Shown here: one piece after another, positions 28,118 through 34,741 of the stretch | Layout: every line of letters begins with the position of its first letter | How positions within the stretch are numbered: position 1 is the first letter of the stretch | Assembly: GCF_039548895.1 (NCBI RefSeq) | Contig: NZ_JBCLVG010000001.1 | Source of the DNA: Orlajensenia stereocauli | Lineage (GTDB): Bacteria > Actinomycetota > Actinomycetes > Actinomycetales > Microbacteriaceae | DNA: 64,000 nt | Strand: one strand, 5' to 3' | Program-made: the position numbers and the translations under genes | Notes under the pieces: model-generated | The model's input: only the letters and a program-made list of their open reading frames with translations | Told to the model about the DNA's origin: nothing | The model's database searches: none

Positions 28118-28552
28118 ATGAATGCACCGACAGCTCTGGCTGAGCACGAGACGATCGTGACGGATGCCGGGACCCTGGCGTCGAGCACGCTCGACCCCGT
28201 CCTGACCGAGACCGAGACCGAGACGAGCGTCTGGGAGCAGGCGTGCGCCGTCGAAGACCTCGAGCCGTCGTGGGGTGAGGCCGCCCTGCTGCGGGCCCGC
28301 CAGATCGCCCTCTTCCTGTTCTCGGGCGAGGAGATCTACGCCGTGGCCCATCGTGATCCGCACACTGACGCGCCCGTCATGGCACGCGGCATCGTCGGAT
28401 CGCGCGGCGAGCGTCCCACGGTGGCGTCGCCCCTGCACAAGGAGGTCTACGACCTCGGAACAGGTGAATGCTTCACCAACCCTGCCCTCGTCCTGCAGAC
28501 CTTCCGCACGCGGGTGGTCGGCGGCATGATCGAGGTGGAGCTGCCCCTGTGA
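28118..28552 (+). CDS. nirD: Nitrite reductase small subunit
   Basis: A 144-residue Rieske-like protein that pairs with NirB. The fold is visible in VWEQACAVEDLEPSWGEAALL, LFLFSGEEIYAVAHRDPHTDA and SPLHKEVYDLGTGEC. The cluster-binding Cys-His pairs of true Rieske proteins are missing, as is normal for NirD. In-frame starts exist at 28070 (GTG), 28109 and 28118; I chose 28118 because 28070 lies 3 bases after the -10 and the leader then equals that of narK. The N-terminal 45 residues are low-complexity Thr/Glu. Divergent from nirB; its stop overlaps the start of the first cbiX gene. Confidence 0.88.
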   Translation: MNAPTALAEHETIVTDAGTLASSTLDPVLTETETETSVWEQACAVEDLEPSWGEAALLRARQIALFLFSGEEIYAVAHRDPHTDAPVMARGIVGSRGERPTVASPLHKEVYDLGTGECFTNPALVLQTFRTRVVGGMIEVELPL

Positions 28553-29283
28553 TCGCGCCGGTCCTTCTCGCCGTGTCCCACGGCACGTCATCGCCCGAGG
28601 GTCAGGACGCCGTGGCGCGCCTGGTGGCCGGAGTCGGCGACGCGCTGCCCGGGTCGGCCGTGGCCGGCGGGTTCGTCGACGTCCAGCAGCCCGACGTTCC
28701 CGTATCGCTGTCGTCCCTCGCCGACGGCGTTCCGGCCGCGGTCGTGCCGTTGCTGCTCTCGGCTGGCTACCACGTGCACGTCGACCTCAGGCGGGAGATC
28801 GCCTCCGACGACTCGCGCGACACGGTGCTCGCCCCCGCCCTCGGTCCGGACGACAGGCTCGTGGCCGTGCTCGTGCAGCGACTGCGCGAGGTCGGCCTGC
28901 GGCCAAACGATCGCATCGTGCTCGCGGCGGCGGGGTCGAGCGACGTCCGCGCGGTCGCGGACTGCCGGGAGATGGGCCGGCGCCTGGCCGCTGCCCTCGG
29001 CCGACCGGTCAATGTCGGCTTCCTCTCGGCCGCGACTCCACGGCTCCCGGATGCCGTCGCCATGGTGCGCGCCGTGCATCCGCTCGCGCGCGTCGTCGTG
29101 AGCACTTACCTCCTCGCGCCCGGTTACTTCGCCGATCTCGTCGGGGATGCCGGCGCCGATGTCGTGACGGCCCCGCTGCTGATCGCCGGGGAGGCCCCGC
29201 CCGCCGCGCTCGTCGACATCGTCGTCGACCGCTACGACGTCGCCTGCAGCGCAGCGCTCGCGCAGGAGGTCGTCGCGGCCTGA
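28549..29283 (+). CDS. CbiX-like sirohydrochlorin chelatase, copy 1
   Basis: A 244-residue protein of the CbiX/SirB family, expected to insert iron into sirohydrochlorin for siroheme. The N-terminal metal-binding histidine is in LLAVSHGTS and the second is in PLLLSAGYHVHVDL. The C-terminal half repeats the fold (VLAAAGSSDVRAVADC, RVVVSTYLLAPGYF) without the paired histidines. The GTG start overlaps the nirD stop. It closely resembles the gene at 30172, from which it is separated by trmD. Precorrin-2 dehydrogenase is not found in the window. Confidence 0.85.
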   Translation: MIAPVLLAVSHGTSSPEGQDAVARLVAGVGDALPGSAVAGGFVDVQQPDVPVSLSSLADGVPAAVVPLLLSAGYHVHVDLRREIASDDSRDTVLAPALGPDDRLVAVLVQRLREVGLRPNDRIVLAAAGSSDVRAVADCREMGRRLAAALGRPVNVGFLSAATPRLPDAVAMVRAVHPLARVVVSTYLLAPGYFADLVGDAGADVVTAPLLIAGEAPPAALVDIVVDRYDVACSAALAQEVVAA

Positions 29284-29301
29284 CGCTCCGGGGCCGACTC
29301 G

Positions 29302-29307
29302 TAGACT
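29302..29307 (+). promoter_or_regulatory. -10 hexamer before trmD
   Basis: TAGACT lies 7 bases before the trmD ATG, so trmD can be transcribed independently of nirD as a leaderless mRNA. Confidence 0.55.
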
Positions 29308-29314
29308 CGATCCC

Positions 29315-30010
29315 ATGCGCGTCGACATCGTCACGATCTTCCCGGACTTCTTCGGGGTGCTCGACATCTCGCTGCTGGGCAAGGCCCGCGGCACCGGACT
29401 GCTCGACCTGCGCGTGCACGACCTCCGCGACTTCACCCACGATCGGCACCGCACAGTCGACGACACCCCGTACGGCGGTGGAGCCGGCATGGTGATGAAG
29501 CCCGAACCGTGGGGCGAGGCCATCGACTCGATCCTGGAGACGACGGATGCCGCGGACCCGCTGCTCATAGTCCCGTCGCCGGCCGGGACGCGCTTCGTGC
29601 AGACGACGGCGCGAGAGCTGGCGGAGGAGGAGCACATCATCTTCGCCTGCGGTCGCTACGAGGGCATCGACCAGCGCGTCGTCGACCACTACTCGGAGCG
29701 CATCAGGGTCGAGCTCGTCAGTCTCGGCGACTACGTGCTGAACGGTGGCGAGGTGGCCGTCATGGCCATGGTCGAGGCCGTCGGACGCCTCATCCCCGGC
29801 GTCGTCGGCAATCCGGAGAGCCTCGTCGAGGAGTCCCACGAGGGCGCGTTGCTCGAGTACCCGAGCTATACGAAGCCGTCGGCCTGGCGCGGCCTCGACG
29901 TGCCTCCGGTGCTGCTGAGCGGAAACCACGGCGCGATCGAGCGCTGGCGCCACGAGCAGCGCGTCGAGCGCACGCGGCGGGTGCGCCCCGATCTGCTCCC
30001 GCCGGCCTGA
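29315..30010 (+). CDS. trmD: tRNA (guanine37-N1)-methyltransferase TrmD
   Basis: A 231-residue SPOUT methyltransferase that prevents +1 frameshifting by methylating G37 of tRNAs. Family motifs are MRVDIVTIFPDFF, DDTPYGGGAGMVMKPEP, ACGRYEGIDQRVVDHY and ELVSLGDYVLNGGE (trefoil-knot region), and the C-terminal linker PPVLLSGNHGAIERWR. It stands 31 bases after the first cbiX gene, far from its usual partner rimM, with its own -10 hexamer. Confidence 0.97.
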   Translation: MRVDIVTIFPDFFGVLDISLLGKARGTGLLDLRVHDLRDFTHDRHRTVDDTPYGGGAGMVMKPEPWGEAIDSILETTDAADPLLIVPSPAGTRFVQTTARELAEEEHIIFACGRYEGIDQRVVDHYSERIRVELVSLGDYVLNGGEVAVMAMVEAVGRLIPGVVGNPESLVEESHEGALLEYPSYTKPSAWRGLDVPPVLLSGNHGAIERWRHEQRVERTRRVRPDLLPPA

Positions 30011-30075
30011 CGCGTCGCCCGCCATCGTCGGCTTCGCGCCCCGTCGGTGCGGCATCCGGCATCATTCATCAACGC

Positions 30076-30118
30076 GAAACACACAGGTGCCGTCCACGAA
30101 ACACGTTCTGCCTAGTTT
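30076..30118 (+). promoter_or_regulatory. Shared nitrate-regulon promoter, second cbiX copy
   Basis: GAAAC (30076-30080), 17 bases, GAAAC (30098-30102), 10 bases, TAGTTT (30113-30118). The leader to the GTG at 30172 is 53 bases, close to those of narK and nirD. The outer pentamer is GAAAC rather than (G/T)TnAC. Confidence 0.65.
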
Positions 30119-30171
30119 CGAGAGCAGGAAGTGCGCGTCTCTCGCGCACACGGCAGTCTCGGGGTGAGTGC

Positions 30172-30927
30172 GTGGGGGAGTCCGTGGCGCGAGTCGAGGA
30201 TGATTCCGCCGTGGGCACGGCCGAGACCCTCGTGCTCCTGGCCATCACCCACGGGGCCCCATCGCTGGCCAATCGCGCCGGGATCATGCAGCTCGTCGAT
30301 GCGGTCGCCGATGCACTGCCGGGACACGACGTGAGCATCGCGTTCCTCGACGTGCAGCACACGGACCTCGCCGACGCCCTCGCCGGCTTCGTGACAGGCG
30401 AGCACGCCGTCATCCTGCCTCTCGTGCTCTCCGCGGGCTTCCACATGCGCACGGGCATAGCCAAGGGACTCGAGAGGCTCGAGCGCATCGGAGCCGAACT
30501 GGCAGACGAACTCGGGCCGGACGACCGCCTGGTGCAGGTTCTCGCCGAGCGCATTGAAGACACCGGGCTCACCGCCGCGGACTCCGTCGTCCTTGCCGCG
30601 GCAGGCTCGAGCGACGCGCGTGCAGTGCGCGAGTGCTTCGAGACGGGCCGCCGTCTCGCGGTGCGTCTCGGTCGCCCCGTCACCGTCGGCTTCATCGCGG
30701 CGGCCATGCCGCGCCTGCACGATGCCATCGACATGGTGCGCGATGTGCATCCGGGAACCCGCGTGGTGGTCGGAACCTACCTGCTGGCACCGGGCAGCTT
30801 CTACGACGCCGCCCTCAACGCCGGCGGTGACCTCGTGGCCGCGCCGTTGCTTCTCCCCGAACGCGGAGCACCGGCTGAGCTCGTCGACCTGGTGCTCGAC
30901 CGCTACAGGGGCGCGACCGAACGGTGA
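30172..30927 (+). CDS. CbiX-like sirohydrochlorin chelatase, copy 2
   Basis: A 251-residue paralogue of the gene at 28549. Both likely metal-binding histidines are kept (LLAITHGAPS and PLVLSAGFHMRTGI), and the C-terminal half is strikingly similar (AAAGSSDARAVRECFETGRRLA, RVVVGTYLLAPGSF). The GTG at 30172 was chosen from the leader length behind the shared promoter; a GTG at 30184 is an alternative. It could supply extra ferrochelatase activity under nitrate-using conditions or chelate another metal such as cobalt. It is convergent with map. Confidence 0.82.
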   Translation: MGESVARVEDDSAVGTAETLVLLAITHGAPSLANRAGIMQLVDAVADALPGHDVSIAFLDVQHTDLADALAGFVTGEHAVILPLVLSAGFHMRTGIAKGLERLERIGAELADELGPDDRLVQVLAERIEDTGLTAADSVVLAAAGSSDARAVRECFETGRRLAVRLGRPVTVGFIAAAMPRLHDAIDMVRDVHPGTRVVVGTYLLAPGSFYDAALNAGGDLVAAPLLLPERGAPAELVDLVLDRYRGATER

Positions 30928-30940
30928 CCCGGCGGTTCGC

Positions 30941-30965
30941 CGTCCGGCCGAGCTGCTGCCGGACG
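30941..30965. terminator. Hairpin between cbiX copy 2 and map
   Basis: A perfect 8-bp stem (30941-30948 with 30958-30965) and 9-base loop lie between the two convergent stops, without a T-run on either strand. Confidence 0.5.
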
Positions 30966-30976
30966 TCCGTCGAGCG

Positions 30977-31744
30977 TCAGCTGCGCGCGGTGAGGACGAC
31001 GGGTCCGGCCTCGGTGATCGCCACGGTGTGCTCCATGTGCGCACCGCGCGAGCCGTCGGCGCTGCGCAGCGTCCAGCCGTCGGGGTCGGTGAAGATCTTG
31101 TCCGTCGTGAGCAGGAACCACGGCTCGATGGCGATGACGAGGCCGGGCTTCAGGGGAAGGCCGCGGCCGCCTCGCCCGTTGTTGGGGATGTGCGGGTCGC
31201 CGTGCATGGTGCGTCCGACGCCGTGGCCGCCGAAGTCGGTGTTGATCGAGAGGCCCTCGGCGAGGGCGACGGCGGCGATGGCGGCCGAGATGTCGCCGAG
31301 GCGTCCGCCGGGCTGGGCGGCCGCGATGCCGGCATCCAGGGCCCGGGTCGTCGTGTCGATGAGGCGCAGGTCCTCGTCGCGCGGGGTGCCGACGACCACG
31401 GAGATGGCCGAGTCGGTGACCCAGCCGTCGACGGATGCCGCGAAGTCGAGGCTCAGCAGGTCGCCGTCGCGCAGCACGTAGTCGCGGGGGAGCCCGTGCA
31501 GCACGGCGTCGTTCACCGAGGTGCAGAGGACCTTCCCGAACGGGCTCGCGCCGAACGATGGGTGATAGTCGATGTAGCAGGACTCGGCGCCGGCCCTGCG
31601 GATCATGTCGTGGGCCAGCTTGTCGAGGGCGAGCAGGTTCACTCCCACCTTCGCTGCTGCGGCGGTCGCCTGCAGCACACTCGCGACGAAGGCTCCGGCC
31701 GGGCGCATCTCGTCGATCTCGGTGGGGGTCCTCAGCTCGATCAT
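30977..31744 (-). CDS. map: Methionine aminopeptidase, type I
   Basis: A 255-residue cytosolic metalloprotease removing N-terminal methionine. The metal ligands are in SLDFAASVDGWVTDSA (two Asp), GHGVGRTMHGDPHIPN (His), and the C-terminal Glu residues in LVIAIEPWF and HMEHTVAI. Substrate-site segment SVNDAVLHGLP is present. On the minus strand AAGAAT lies 6 bases before the ATG, suggesting a leaderless mRNA. The gene stands between trmD/cbiX and rplS but on the opposite strand. Confidence 0.95.
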   Translation of the reverse strand: MIELRTPTEIDEMRPAGAFVASVLQATAAAAKVGVNLLALDKLAHDMIRRAGAESCYIDYHPSFGASPFGKVLCTSVNDAVLHGLPRDYVLRDGDLLSLDFAASVDGWVTDSAISVVVGTPRDEDLRLIDTTTRALDAGIAAAQPGGRLGDISAAIAAVALAEGLSINTDFGGHGVGRTMHGDPHIPNNGRGGRGLPLKPGLVIAIEPWFLLTTDKIFTDPDGWTLRSADGSRGAHMEHTVAITEAGPVVLTARS

Positions 31745-31821
31745 GGGTCCATTCTTCCCTGTCGGTCAGCCTGAAGCGAACGGCCCTCCTCTTCCCAGCC
31801 CCGGAACCGTAGGCTGATGCC

Positions 31822-32340
31822 GTGATCCTGCGTCGCGCCTTCTTCTACGCCCTCTTCCCGGCTGCCTTCGTGCTGCCGGCCTGGATGCTCATCGGGTGGG
31901 GCATCTACGGCCACGGCGGCTGGGGCTTCCTCGGTCTCGTGATCGCCTGTCCGATCGTGTTCATCGCCCTCGTGGTGATCGCTGCGCTGCTCTCAGCACG
32001 CCCCGCCGTACGCCGCGACAAGGCGCTGTCCTGGCGGGATGTCGGCGTGCTCACGGTTCTCTGGGCCTGCATCATCGGTTTCGGGTTCTTCGGCGACACG
32101 ACCTCGCTGTTCGCCGTGCTGGGTGCCCTCGCCGCGATCTGCGCCTTCTGGATCGCCCTGTGGGAGCTGTTCACCGATGGCGCCCGCGTGATGCGCGAGA
32201 CCATGGAGACCTTCGAAGCTCAGGCGGCCCATCCGTCACCGGTCGAAGGCGGCTACTACACGGCCACGCGATCCGCGCCAGTCGGTGGTGACGACGAGGT
32301 GATCATCATCCACGAGTCGCGTGACCGGGACGGCGACTAG
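31822..32340 (+). CDS. Small membrane protein of unknown function
   Basis: A 172-residue protein with four predicted membrane helices (LFPAAFVLPAWMLIGWGIY, FLGLVIACPIVFIALVVIAALL, VGVLTVLWACIIGFGFFG, FAVLGALAAICAFWIALW) and a soluble C-terminal tail of about 50 residues ending in acidic DRDGD. I do not recognise a family. The GTG start is preceded by TAGGCT at 31810-31815 with a 6-base gap. It stands alone upstream of rplS and divergent from map. Confidence 0.75.
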   Translation: MILRRAFFYALFPAAFVLPAWMLIGWGIYGHGGWGFLGLVIACPIVFIALVVIAALLSARPAVRRDKALSWRDVGVLTVLWACIIGFGFFGDTTSLFAVLGALAAICAFWIALWELFTDGARVMRETMETFEAQAAHPSPVEGGYYTATRSAPVGGDDEVIIIHESRDRDGD

Positions 32341-32551
32341 GACGCACCGGGCGCGACCCTGGGAAGCGCCTGCCCGCGCTGAGCGCGTTTTGCCCTGATC
32401 GGGGCATCCGTGGCAGAATAGGAGATCGTGCCGCAGTACAGGCTCTGCCTCCGGGGAGTCAGCGCTGCAATCGCAGCCATCGCGGCACGATCCTCATCTT
32501 CAATCAACTAGTCCGTGTTCGACCGGTGGCGGGCACAGAGAGCGAATCAGC
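32341..32551 (+). promoter_or_regulatory. Promoter and structured leader of rplS
   Basis: A -10 like CAGAAT (32414-32419) precedes a leader of about 125 bases. The leader contains a perfect 10-bp inverted repeat (32425-32434 with 32482-32491) enclosing 47 bases that can fold further. Structured leaders precede rplS in other bacteria and can mediate feedback by a ribosomal protein; that function here is inference. Confidence 0.5.
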
Positions 32552-32902
32552 ATGCATATCCTCGACGCCGTCGATGCGGCCAACCTCCGCACCGACATCC
32601 CCGCGTTCCGCGCCGGCGACACCGTGAAGGTGCACGTCAACATCATCGAGGGCAGCCGCTCGCGTGTCCAGGTCTTCCAGGGTGTCGTCATCCGCCTCTC
32701 CGGCGAGGGCATCCGCGAGACCTTCACGGTCCGCAAGGTCAGCTTCCAGGTCGGCGTCGAGCGCATCTTCCCGCTGCACTCCCCGGTCATCGATCACATC
32801 GAGGTCGTCACCCGCGGTGACGTGCGTCGCGCGAAGCTCTACTACCTGCGCGACCTGCGTGGCAAGAAGGCCAAGATCAAGGAGAAGCGCGACAACCACT
32901 AG
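32552..32902 (+). CDS. rplS: 50S ribosomal protein L19
   Basis: A 116-residue L19, located at the 30S-50S interface. The family segments FRAGDTVKVHVNIIEGSRSRVQVFQGVVI, GIRETFTVRKVSFQVGVERIFP and RRAKLYYLRDLRGKKAKIKEK are complete (shown here only in part). AGAGAG and GCGAATC precede the ATG; the ribosome binding site is modest. lepB follows 64 bases downstream with its own promoter. Confidence 0.97.
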   Translation: MHILDAVDAANLRTDIPAFRAGDTVKVHVNIIEGSRSRVQVFQGVVIRLSGEGIRETFTVRKVSFQVGVERIFPLHSPVIDHIEVVTRGDVRRAKLYYLRDLRGKKAKIKEKRDNH

Positions 32903-32936
32903 TCGCCGCTTGAACTTCTCTGAGCTCCCCGCCCCG

Positions 32937-32942
32937 TACAAT
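32937..32942 (+). promoter_or_regulatory. -10 hexamer of lepB
   Basis: TACAAT matches the bacterial -10 consensus closely and lies 24 bases before the lepB ATG. Confidence 0.5.
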
Positions 32943-32966
32943 CGGGTGGGGAGCTCAGACAGTTAA

Positions 32967-33743
32967 ATGACAGAAGAAGACACGGTGCTCGTGAGCACGG
33001 AAGACCAGCCAGTCGAACAGCGTCCGCGTCGGAAGAATCGCGGAGCGCTGCTCTTCGTGCGCGATCTGCTCATCATCTTCCTCGCCGCCATCCTCATCTC
33101 CTTCCTGGTCAAGACCTTCCTCATCAGGTCGTTCTTCATCCCGTCGGAGTCGATGCGCGAGACGCTCCAGGTCCACGACCGCATCATCGTCAACGAACTC
33201 GTTCCCGACCTGGTGGCGATCGAGCGCGGCGATGTCGTCGTCTTCAAGGATCCGGGCGGATGGCTCATGCCGACACCAGCAATCGAGCAGAACCCGATCG
33301 CAGCCGGCTTCGACTGGCTGCTCTCCCTCGTCGGGCTCTCCGCCCCCGACAGCAATGACCACCTCATCAAGCGGGTCATTGGTCTGCCCGGCGACCACGT
33401 CGCCTGCTGCAACGCCCTCGGCCAGGTGAGCGTCAACGACGTGCCCCTCGACGAGCCGTACATCGTCATCCCCGAGGGTGAGACGCGGGCATCGAAGGAC
33501 GACTTCGAGACGACGGTGCCAGCCGGATCGCTGTGGGTCATGGGCGACAACCGCTACAACTCGAAGGACTCCCGCTACAACGGGACGACGCCGGGCAAGG
33601 GCTACGTGCCGATCGACAACGTCGTGGGTCGCGCTTTCGTGGTGAGCTGGCCCGTCGAGCACTGGGCCTGGCTCGGTGACTTTCCCGAGGTCTTCGGCGG
33701 AGTTCCCGACCCCGCCTCAGCACGGTCCGACGGCGGCGAATGA
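32967..33743 (+). CDS. lepB: Signal peptidase I
   Basis: A 258-residue membrane serine protease that cleaves Sec and Tat signal peptides. A cytosolic N-terminus (about 25 residues, Arg-rich) is followed by one membrane helix (LLIIFLAAILISFLVKTFLI). The nucleophile is Ser62 in IPSESM and the general base lysine is in HLIKRVIGLPGD (about residue 136); the box VMGDNRYNSKDSRY is also present. It overlaps rnhB by ATGA and belongs to the rplS-lepB-rnhB-DUF2469 order. Confidence 0.96.
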   Translation: MTEEDTVLVSTEDQPVEQRPRRKNRGALLFVRDLLIIFLAAILISFLVKTFLIRSFFIPSESMRETLQVHDRIIVNELVPDLVAIERGDVVVFKDPGGWLMPTPAIEQNPIAAGFDWLLSLVGLSAPDSNDHLIKRVIGLPGDHVACCNALGQVSVNDVPLDEPYIVIPEGETRASKDDFETTVPAGSLWVMGDNRYNSKDSRYNGTTPGKGYVPIDNVVGRAFVVSWPVEHWAWLGDFPEVFGGVPDPASARSDGGE

Positions 33744-34396
33744 CGCCCGTCGCAGACCCGACGCTCGAATTCGAACTCGAGCTCTTCGACTCCGGCCACC
33801 GTTACGTGATCGGCTGCGATGAGGTCGGGCGCGGTGCCATCGCCGGGCCGGTGGCCGTCGGCATGGCAGTCCTCGAACGCACGCACGTCGTGGTTCCCGA
33901 CGGACTCCGCGACTCCAAGCTCCTCAGCGAGAAGCGGCGTGAGGTGCTCGCCCCCGTCGCCACGGCCTGGGTGCTGCACTCGGCGGTCGGTCTCGCCTCG
34001 GCCGAGGAGGTCGATGCCATCGGCATCATCCCGGCGCTGGGCCTCGCAGGCAAGCGCGCCCTCGGCCTGCTGCATGCCTCCGGTGCGGCCATCCTCGAGT
34101 CGGCCATCCTGCTCGACGGCAGTCACGATTGGCTGAGCCCGGCGCTCACGACGCCCCTGCCCGTCGTCACGCGCGTGAAGGCAGACCGCGACTGCGGCTC
34201 GGTGGCAGCGGCATCAGTCATCGCCAAGGTGCATCGCGACCGTCTCATGATCGAGGCGCACGACACCAGCCCGGCCTACGGCTGGGTGGGGAACAAGGGC
34301 TACGGATCCGCCGGGCACTACGCTGCGATCGAGGAGCACGGACCGTCGGCGCTCCACAGGCTCAGCTGGCTGAAGAGCACCGCCGTCCCGGCGTAG
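33740..34396 (+). CDS. rnhB: Ribonuclease HII
   Basis: A 218-residue enzyme that nicks RNA in RNA-DNA hybrids and at single ribonucleotides. Catalytic acidic residues are in GCDEVGRGAIAGP (Asp-Glu), ILLDGSHDWL (Asp) and the KADRDCGSVAAASVIAKVHRD region. The ATG overlaps the lepB stop. Its own TAG stop codon forms the first three bases of the TAGGAT -10 element of the next gene. Confidence 0.95.
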   Translation: MTPVADPTLEFELELFDSGHRYVIGCDEVGRGAIAGPVAVGMAVLERTHVVVPDGLRDSKLLSEKRREVLAPVATAWVLHSAVGLASAEEVDAIGIIPALGLAGKRALGLLHASGAAILESAILLDGSHDWLSPALTTPLPVVTRVKADRDCGSVAAASVIAKVHRDRLMIEAHDTSPAYGWVGNKGYGSAGHYAAIEEHGPSALHRLSWLKSTAVPA

Positions 34397-34399
34397 GAT
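34394..34399 (+). promoter_or_regulatory. -10 hexamer overlapping the rnhB stop codon
   Basis: TAGGAT starts with the rnhB TAG and lies 9 bases before the ATG of the DUF2469 gene. Confidence 0.45.
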
Positions 34400-34408
34400 T
34401 GGAGCACC

Positions 34409-34732
34409 ATGGACGAGGATGAATTCGACGACTACGACCGCGAGGTCGAACTGGCGCTCTACCGCGAATACCGCGACATCGTCACGCAGTTCAAGTTCGT
34501 CGTCGAGACCGAACGCCGCTTCTACCTCGCCAACGAGGTCGATCTGGTGCGTCGCGACACCGAGCACGACTTCTACTTCGAGCTGAACATGAAGGACGTC
34601 TGGGTCTGGGACGTCTACAGGTCCGACCGCTTCGTGAAGTCCGTGCGCGTGCTCACCTTCAAGGACGTCAACGTCGAGGAACTCGCCGCCAAGGAGTTCG
34701 AGCTGCCGAAGGAACTCGCACTCGACGAGTAG
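34409..34732 (+). CDS. DUF2469 family protein
   Basis: A 107-residue acidic protein (MDEDEFDDYDREVELALYRE, then QFKFVVETERRFYLANEVDL and MKDVWVWDVYR). DUF2469 is conserved next to rnhB in actinobacteria; its function is unknown. It has no cysteine and no membrane segment. Its TAG stop is again part of the -10 (TAGGGT) of the following gene. Confidence 0.88.
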   Translation: MDEDEFDDYDREVELALYREYRDIVTQFKFVVETERRFYLANEVDLVRRDTEHDFYFELNMKDVWVWDVYRSDRFVKSVRVLTFKDVNVEELAAKEFELPKELALDE

Positions 34733-34735
34733 GGT
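34730..34735 (+). promoter_or_regulatory. -10 hexamer overlapping the DUF2469 stop codon
   Basis: TAGGGT begins with the stop codon and lies 6 bases before the ATG at 34742. Confidence 0.45.
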
Positions 34736-34741
34736 CGGCCC

